In this document: positions 58,036 through 64,000 of the stretch, in pieces
Layout of the letters: the number at the start of each line of letters is the position of its first letter
How positions within the stretch are numbered: the first letter of the stretch is position 1
Source: Brassica napus
Taxonomy: Eukaryota; Streptophyta; Magnoliopsida; Brassicales; Brassicaceae
DNA: 64,000 nucleotides
Assembly (NCBI RefSeq): GCF_020379485.1
Contig: NC_063439.1
Span: 13,399,683-13,463,682 of the forward strand
Direction: 5' to 3'
Position numbers and translations under genes: made by a program
Notes under the pieces: generated by a model
Database searches by the model: none
What the model was told of the DNA's origin: nothing
What the model saw: only the letters and a program-made list of their open reading frames with translations

Positions 58036-58194
58036 GTAATCGTTTTGTTGTGTTTCCTTTTTCCGCGATTAACCTAGGGGTTTTTCAGCGGTTTTTGGGA
58101 GAACAAGTTTTATCCTTCCGAAATGTCAACGGAAAACGTGTTCTGGTAAAACTCTTACGCATCGAGATTTCTTTTGTTCGGTAATGAGCCAAAC

Positions 58195-58386
58195 TTACGG
58201 GGTTTGATAAGATTTATCGTTTCCCTTTACGTTTAGAAAGAGAAATCGCGAGCTTGTTTTAGTGCTCTTCCTGTGGCGGAAGGTCGCAGCAAGGCTTTCA
58301 ATTTTGTTGAACATAGGAGTAGTCAGTGCTGCGAGTTTGTCTTTCATATATCCAGACATAGTTTCGATCAAGCGTTTTGTGGCCAT
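58195..58386 (-). pseudogene. Gag-like remnant of copy 2
   Basis: The Met at 58386 opens the same sequence as in copy 1 ([20 protein letters not shown]) but lacks the ANAYANAVV stretch and stops after 63 residues. Confidence 0.4.
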
Positions 58387-58429
58387 GAGTAAGAGTAATC
58401 CGTAACCCCCCCTCCTTCTAGTGCCAAAC

Positions 58430-59850
58430 TGTGGGAACCGAAATTCGCACTGTCGATTTTTGTTTAAATAAGGAAACTAGGAAAACCCTAATTTCCCAGA
58501 GGTCCCGGATCTCTGCGAGAGCCAACGACAAGTGACCGAATATATGCGGAAATCATGAAAAGATAACCAACGAGTTTAGAGAAAACATTAGATCTTATTT
58601 CGAGTCCGCGTAAGAGCGTTGCGATCATTACAAGAGATCGTAAGAGCTTTGGCCGCAAAGGCTGTCAGCGAGTTACTTAGTTCTAGCTTCCTAAAATCTC
58701 AAACCTAGTTGAGTCGCAGCTCGATAACAAAAGACGAAAAAGATACATAAAAGGTTTTTGATTGATTTCGGACTGAACCTTGTTAAAGGCTGCCTACGTA
58801 CCTTTCGAGGATCAAGCCGAACGTAGTTCAATTGATAGAGCTGGACAAGAGACCGAACTGCCTGGGCGAGTTCGTCTAGTAATTGAGTGCCAGTCATAGA
58901 AAACGAACTTGTCGAGAATAAAGCCTAAAGTTTCTAAGTGCAGAGAACTCCGAGTCTAAAAAGTTTTTCCATGCCTCTCGCCTAGGACTCCTTATATACT
59001 AGCTCCAAGGTTGGTTTACGCTTTTACTCTTCTGCCCTTAAGCAGTCATAGCATAAAATGGAGATATTCCATTTTTTCCGATCTTCGTATTTATCCTCAA
59101 AATTTTGTATTTATCCGCGGAAACTTGACATTTATCCTTCCTTGCGCGCCAAGCGTAAACCGTCATACGGTTTATGGGCTTTTGGTTAAGAAATCGTAAG
59201 TTGGGCCTCGAGTCGTGTCTTAGGTCCCTTTGGGCCGTCTTCGGACTCGAAACGTTTATTACGACTTCTTTCGATAAAGAACGAACTTTCCGCGGTTTTT
59301 ACCGCAAAGTTTGATTGATGTCTTAGAATGGTCGGAAGACATGAACTGAGTTCGCTACGGTCTTCGGGAGATAGCATCGTAGGATAGACGAGAATGCATG
59401 AATTGGTGTCGTATCGACATTTCGGAAGAGTTCGGTCGCTACATAACGACCGAACAGAACGCACGCTCGGTCGCTACGTAACGACCGAACAGAACGCACG
59501 CTCGGTCGCTACGTAGCGACCGAGCTTGGCTCGAGCTCGGTCGCTACGTAGCGACCGAGCGTTACGTAGCGACCGAGCTGTGTGCATGCTTGGTCGCCGC
59601 GTATCGATCGAGCTTGGCTTGTCTGTGGTCCGATTGCCATACTCGAGCTTGTCCGCGGCCGAATTGGATACATGTCGGTTTTCTTCGGACAATCGGTATT
59701 TAGTGGTTCGATTGAGATTTGAACAAGATTTTACCGCAAGGCTCTTTGTAAAGATATCTTTACGAAGATTACTTTTTCGTAAAAACGTTCATGCTGATTT
59801 TTACGGATTTTCAGGCATTGATTCTGTCGTGACCGATTTTGACCCCAACA
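58430..59850 (-). repeat. 5' LTR of copy 2
   Basis: This 1421-bp LTR has a TATA box at 58991-58998 (minus). Its palindromic array (59430-59578) is about 150 bp, half that of the partner, which accounts for the 161-bp length difference. Confidence 0.9.
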
Positions 59851-60220
59851 CAAAATTCATCCAAAATAATGTTGTTTTGATAAATTAACGGATGACTAAC
59901 AATTTTGATGATTAATATATATAGAAGCACGATTTTAAGAGTTCATGTAGCATTTTTGAATTTTTATTTAGTTCGGTATGGAATATGCACTACTAAAAGT
60001 TCGGTAATGAAAAGGCATGATGCATTAATTTTCATGTAGTATATTTAATTTTTTGTTTAATTCAGTATGGAATACACACTACTACAAAGTTCGGGAAAGA
60101 ATAGACATGACGGGTAAAGTTCATGTTGAAATAGGCCCCTTTTCCATAAACTTTGTATGGAAGTACTAAATAAATAAGTATTCTGATAATATTAATTGTG
60201 ATCGAGTGGACTTCCAACAA

Positions 60221-60280
60221 GCGTCTGTAGTCCAACGGTTAGGATAATTGGCTTCCAAGCAATAGATCCGGGTTCGACCG
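60221..60280 (+). pseudogene. tRNA-Gly(UCC)-like fragment, 3' truncated
   Basis: GCGTCTGTAGTCCAACGG and the anticodon loop cTTCCAAg match the acceptor 5' strand, D-arm and anticodon arm of plant tRNA-Gly(UCC). The T-arm begins (cgggttcgacc), but the closing strand and the 3' acceptor strand are missing, replaced by AT-rich DNA. It could be a broken tRNA gene or the head of a tRNA-derived SINE. It cannot fold into a mature tRNA. Confidence 0.75.
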
Positions 60281-60489
60281 CAAATATATTTAAAATTGTT
60301 AACTCTTAAACCTTAAATTGTTATTCCTGGAGAATCTTGCTTTTTTTTTTCTCTAACAATAACATTAAACTTTTATCTCATTTTTTATTTTTTTATCTGT
60401 GGATTGTGTTGCACGCAGTCCATACTAATTTTACTACTACTACTAAACCAAATGGTGAAAGATGATGGCTGCAACTGAATTGTATTTTT

Positions 60490-61365
60490 ATGAATTAAAG
60501 TGATATGGAATGATTCTATTAATTTCACAATTGTTTTTCATGAATACAAAGAAAACTAATACATAACAAATTTGTTCATGAGTAAATGGAATGGATCTAT
60601 TCCATTTTTATATTTTATTTCTGTCAGTCCATTTATTTTATTCCACTAGTTCAAATATTTTCATTTTAAATTAAAATGATATGAAATGATTGATTCTATT
60701 AATTCCACAATTTTTTCTATCGTTTACCATGAATGAAATAGAATATTTATTTCATCAATTCCATAAATAAATAGATAATTACAAAAAAACGATTACATAA
60801 CAAATTTGTCCATGAATAAATGGAATAAATCGATTCTATTTTTATATTCTATTTCTGTAAATCCATTTATTATATTCTACTAGTTGAAATATTTGTATTT
60901 CTTTTAGATTAAAATGATGTAAAATGATTTCTTCTATTAATTCCACTTTTATCGTGTACCATGAATGAAATAAACTATTCATTTAGTCAATTCCATAGAT
61001 AAATACAAAGAAAACTAGTACATAACAAATTTGTTCATGAAAAAATGGAATGGATCGATTCTATTTTTATATTATATTTCTGTTAAACCATTTATTTTAT
61101 TCCACTAGTTCAAATATTTGTATTTTTTAAATTAAAATGATATGAAATGATCGATCCTATTAATTCTACTTTTATCGTTTACTATGAATAAAATAGAATA
61201 GTTATTTCTTCAATTCCATAAATAAATAGATAAATACAAAGAAAATTATTCCATAAGAAATTTGTTCATGAATAAATGGAATTAATCGATTCCATTTTTT
61301 AATACTCCATTCCTGTTAATACATTTATTTTTATTTCAATAGTTCAAATATTTATTTACCAGTTA
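60490..61365. repeat. AT-rich tandem repeat, about 225-bp unit
   Basis: The anchor aaaatgatatgaaatgat (with variants) recurs at about 60501, 60677, 60915 and 61138, giving spacings of 176, 238 and 223 bp. The first unit lacks about 60 bp. Each unit holds cataacaaatttgttcatgaa and ccatttattttattccacta. Nothing coding is seen. Confidence 0.8.
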
Positions 61366-62042
61366 TAACTGATAATTTTTCAACTTTTACCAATAATATT
61401 ATGACGTGTCATTTATTTTATATTGTAATATCTGTATTTTAAAAGGATAAAAACTAGTCCATGCATAAAATATGAGTAAGAAATTTGAATATCGTAGATA
61501 TCTGCCAATTCATGTTCAAGTTAATATTTTATCATATATTTTAATTAGTTTCTTGACATTTTATTATGTAGTTTAATTGTATTCACGTAAATACAACAGT
61601 AAAAAAAATAGATATTATACAAAATATACAAATTTATATTTTTTAATAAGCTTGGAAGAAAACTAACTTGAAAAGTAATTCGATACTGTATTTTTCGAAA
61701 ATGTTTTTAATTTGATAGTGTTGTGGTTCTCGGAAAATTATTCCTTCAAGTCAATTGAACTAGATAAAATTCTGATTAATCACCTAATCAAAAGTGAATC
61801 AGCATAAGCTCGATAAAAAAAGAGGATGTGTTCATGCAAAATATAGTGTTGTGTTACACTTGTTTTAAAGTAAATTTGCAGTGACACTCAACGCTAAATT
61901 ATGTGAAAAACATATTCCATTCATGATGAAAAAGTCCAAAATTAAAGAGCAAGGCATAAGGCATTACATATGTTTTCTTATTATTAAATTATAACATAAA
62001 GATAAAGATGAACAAAAGAAAAATTAGATTTTCTTTCGACTT
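61366..62042. other. Intergenic, 3' side of RRM-like gene
   Basis: AT-rich DNA with no gene or repeat recognised. The first 100 bp on the gene side would hold its poly(A) signals (aataag/aaataa-like on minus near 61980). Confidence 0.4.
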
Positions 62043-62972
62043 TTAGGTGAAGCAAGTACGTCCGTCCTTCTTCTCGTTGTATTTACGAGCCCAAATGTGT
62101 TTACCATTGATCCGAAACTTTTGGAGCTTCTCACCTTCTAGTATACGATCCACCGTAACCACCGAGTCCAAAACTAACTTAGCAAATAGTGATTGTTGCT
62201 GATCATTGTTACACGCAACTATGTTAGGTGAACTTATGCAGTCTTCTCGCATGTAAACACCTACCACACACTTTTCTCCAAATATGTTGGTGAAAAGCTC
62301 CTTAACTTCGGCCTGCGACACATGGAAGCCACGAGAAAACGTTATAAACATGGTTCGATCATTCTCACTTTCCATGGAGTGATCGTTCCACTCCCAAAGA
62401 CCCTTTGGGAAGAGGAACAAGTTGTTGTTGTTAAAGGTGTTAACCCCATCAACTAGATCAGGTCGCATGACATTGATGTTTCCGAAAGTCGGATGCGGGA
62501 AGCCAGGTATGATCAGAGATGGGTGGAATCGGGGGACGAAATATGGTGGCGAAGAATATGGAATAACTTGTGCAAGGATGTCTGAAAAGATTCTAGAACA
62601 AATGGTGTTTAGAAAGGTTTTGATACCAGCAATGGCGGTGTATCGATGTTTGTAAATCATGGGAAGTGAGATGTGATTTTGCAAATATTGTGAAGTGAGA
62701 GGGATTTGGTCGAAGCCATTTGGGGGATCAGAGGACTCGATGCATCGGAAGCAGGAGACAGCTTCGTTAGCAAAAGATGCAATGATTCGATCTGGAAGAG
62801 CAAAGATGATTGCTAAAATGTCTTCAAAACCAAAGTTTTCAAGCCAAAACCATGTAGCCATGACAAGGAGTGATTCAGATGGTGATCTTGAAAATTGTAG
62901 GACCAGTTTAGAGAATATCACCCTTTCTTGGGCATGGTAAGTGTGTAGTTGGTCTAGTGTTGGAGGTGACAT
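62043..62972 (-). CDS. RRM-like plant protein, 309 residues
   Basis: A single uninterrupted exon encodes 309 residues. Residues about 205-300 resemble an RNA-recognition motif: DRTMFITFSRGF in the RNP2 position, an amphipathic helix SQAEVKELFTNIFG, a central strand CVVGVYM, SLFAKLVLDS in the RNP1 position, and FRINGKHIWARKY as the last strand. The aromatic residues of a canonical RNP1 are mostly missing. The N-terminal 200 residues are helical and unrecognised, with a short NNNN run (181-184). It resembles the RRM-family proteins found as small clusters in Brassicaceae. RNA binding is inference. The first Met has TATA-like DNA about 40-48 bp upstream. It seems the only intact host gene here. 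Confidence 0.8.
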   Translation of the reverse strand: MSPPTLDQLHTYHAQERVIFSKLVLQFSRSPSESLLVMATWFWLENFGFEDILAIIFALPDRIIASFANEAVSCFRCIESSDPPNGFDQIPLTSQYLQNHISLPMIYKHRYTAIAGIKTFLNTICSRIFSDILAQVIPYSSPPYFVPRFHPSLIIPGFPHPTFGNINVMRPDLVDGVNTFNNNNLFLFPKGLWEWNDHSMESENDRTMFITFSRGFHVSQAEVKELFTNIFGEKCVVGVYMREDCISSPNIVACNNDQQQSLFAKLVLDSVVTVDRILEGEKLQKFRINGKHIWARKYNEKKDGRTCFT

Positions 62973-63010
62973 GACTGGTTTGTGATGGAGAAGAATGTAA
63001 AATTCACTGG

Positions 63011-63020
63011 TAGATATAAG
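63011..63020 (-). promoter_or_regulatory. TATA box of RRM-like gene
   Basis: CTTATATCTA on the minus strand lies about 40-48 bp upstream of the ATG at 62972. This implies a very short 5' leader of 10-20 nt, or use of another start site. Confidence 0.45.
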
Positions 63021-64000
63021 GTCACCCTACTCGTTCTACACACGTATGAAAGTGGCATTTAAGTAAAAAGGTTATTTTGAGCCAATGAATGCAAATATCT
63101 AGTTATCTTATCTAACCATAGATTTTATGCTTTGTGGTAGTTTTAAGTAGCGGTTACAAATAAATTGAAAGTGAACATTTTCTGAGTTAGTTTTGTTACA
63201 GTTTTATTTGATGTTTTGACTATTACACGTAATTTTCACTCCATTCTGACAGGATTCTTTTGGAGTTAAGTTGACACTTGACATTGAATTCAAAACAAAT
63301 ATTAATTAAATAATGAAAGTTCAAAGGAAAAAGACAATTTTGCTTAATGTTTTGCTGCAATTCATGATAAGAAACATATATTCTTAAATGCTAAGTCAAG
63401 CAAATAGTTGCTACTCTATATTTATAACTATACTTGGACTATAAACATATATTATTTTTAAGAAATATTAGATACTAGGGATTCGTGTCGTGCGTGGAGT
63501 GAAATAGTTTATTAGATTATTTGTTTTACATTGTACTAAGAGATTTGTTGTATAGTGTTTTCTAGGACTGAACATTCAAAAATCTGTTTGGATTCATTTC
63601 CTCCAAATCTGAAAAATAAAAATAATATAAAGCATAAATATTTAAATAATGTAAGATTAAATACTTAAATTTACGTAAAATTAAATCAATTTAAATATTT
63701 CGATGGAGAGCAAGAAGATATTTTCAGTATTTTGAACATTCTTTTTGTTATTGCTAGATATTTATTTGTGACTAATTTGATAATTTTTAGATAATTTCGT
63801 AGTTCTGAATATATAATATTGTTGGGCATCCGTTGTGTCAATATTGTTGGTTATGTTGTAAAATTGACATACTCTACAACCAATAGCATGTACTTTTTTA
63901 TAAAACAATTCTTGGTAAATATATTAAAAACAAAATATAATCGAACGGAAGGAGTTAGGGTTGCGTCGAAAATAGTATGATCTCTTCAATCGGCATTTGA
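63021..64000. other. Intergenic, upstream of RRM-like gene
   Basis: AT-rich DNA with no gene, repeat or TE end recognised. Confidence 0.4.

Larger units (their letters stand above)
53669..58429 (-). other. Interior of copy 2, mostly non-coding
   Basis: It holds the polypurine tract at 53670-53690, the conserved segment 54175-54380, 181-bp repeats at 56640-57600 and the palindromic array 57610-58035. The extra block 55374-55973 contains a plus-strand open stretch of 67 codons (55391-55594) and a minus-strand one; neither is recognised. A gag-like remnant lies at 58195-58386 (minus). Confidence 0.7.
52087..59850 (-). mobile_element. Non-autonomous LTR element, copy 2
   Basis: LTRs 52087-53668 and 58430-59850 are flanked by CAAAA (52082-52086, 59851-59855). 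The interior is collinear with copy 1 (7982-16175) and has no protease, polymerase or integrase. It differs by an extra 600 bp at 55374-55973, fewer 181-bp repeats (about five against nine) and a longer 35-bp palindromic array. A C-run and PBS-like site abut the right LTR (58408-58429). Confidence 0.9.
51423..60149. mobile_element. Long-TIR (MULE-like) element split by LTR element
   Basis: The left arm (about 51423-51720) and right arm (about 59900-60149) are inverted copies. Both begin GGAAAA, followed by a tatttcaac, ttgaactttgcccgtc and cgaactttgtagtagtg series. The non-autonomous LTR element 52087-59850 sits in the middle. The unoccupied element would be about 1 kb. Long arms starting GGAAAA with ctgaacttt-type sequence resemble Mutator-like MITEs; a target duplication was not found. 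Confidence 0.6.

Noticed and set aside
62422..62940. Plus-strand ORFs opposite the RRM-like gene
   Set aside because: They are antisense shadows of an intact coding exon.

Overview
The window looks like repeat-rich nuclear DNA of a Brassicaceae plant, most likely Brassica or a close relative. The reasons are Athila-, Tat- and Copia-type LTR retrotransposons, hAT and Mutator-like DNA transposons, LINE 3' ends, plant-style introns and TATA boxes, and a tRNA-Gly(UCC)-like fragment. Nothing looks prokaryotic. Only one gene appears intact: a single-exon RRM-like protein of 309 residues on the minus strand near the right end (62043-62972). A second host locus, an RBR/IBR-type RING E3 ligase fragment (26880-28875), is a tandemly duplicated pseudogene.

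Layout. 1-3230: truncated minus-strand Tat-like Ty3/gypsy element (gag-protease on minus, antisense ORF on plus), ending in an LTR remnant. 3231-17312: an old plus-strand Athila-like 3' region and LTR that received, in turn, a hAT element (4845-6309, itself holding a LINE 3' end), a solo LTR (6384-16309), inside that solo LTR a complete non-autonomous LTR element (7982-16175), and an LTR fragment (16535-17312). 17313-25356: minus-strand Athila-like element with decayed gag and protease, a duplicated 0.45-kb LTR-end segment and a TIR element. 25357-28875: AT-rich repeats, then the RBR pseudogene. 28876-36424: plus-strand Tat-like element with two LTRs and a 5-bp target duplication, inserted at the stop codon of the RBR copy. 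37511-41683: Mutator-like element with a 9-bp target duplication and a nested LINE end. 41930-44390: array of a GGCTGAGTTA motif. 46381-51042: Ty1/copia element with five disabling lesions. 51423-60149: a long-TIR element split by a second copy of the non-autonomous LTR element (52087-59850). 60221-64000: tRNA fragment, 225-bp tandem repeats and the RRM-like gene.

The strongest unexplained signal is the perfect palindrome GGTCGCTACGTAGCGACC. It is arrayed in the U3 part of the LTRs upstream of a conserved TATATAAG box, and again inside the non-autonomous elements beside a 181-bp tandem repeat. Its copy number differs between the two LTRs of one element and accounts for nearly all of their length difference. 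One LTR carries a different palindromic array in the same place. The palindrome centre TACGTA is the A-box type of bZIP site, so a promoter or enhancer role is plausible but unproven. I found no complete, intact set of mobile-element enzymes. The window records TE nesting, array turnover and gene decay rather than a working new enzyme system. Target duplications, LTR ends and mutation counts were read by eye.
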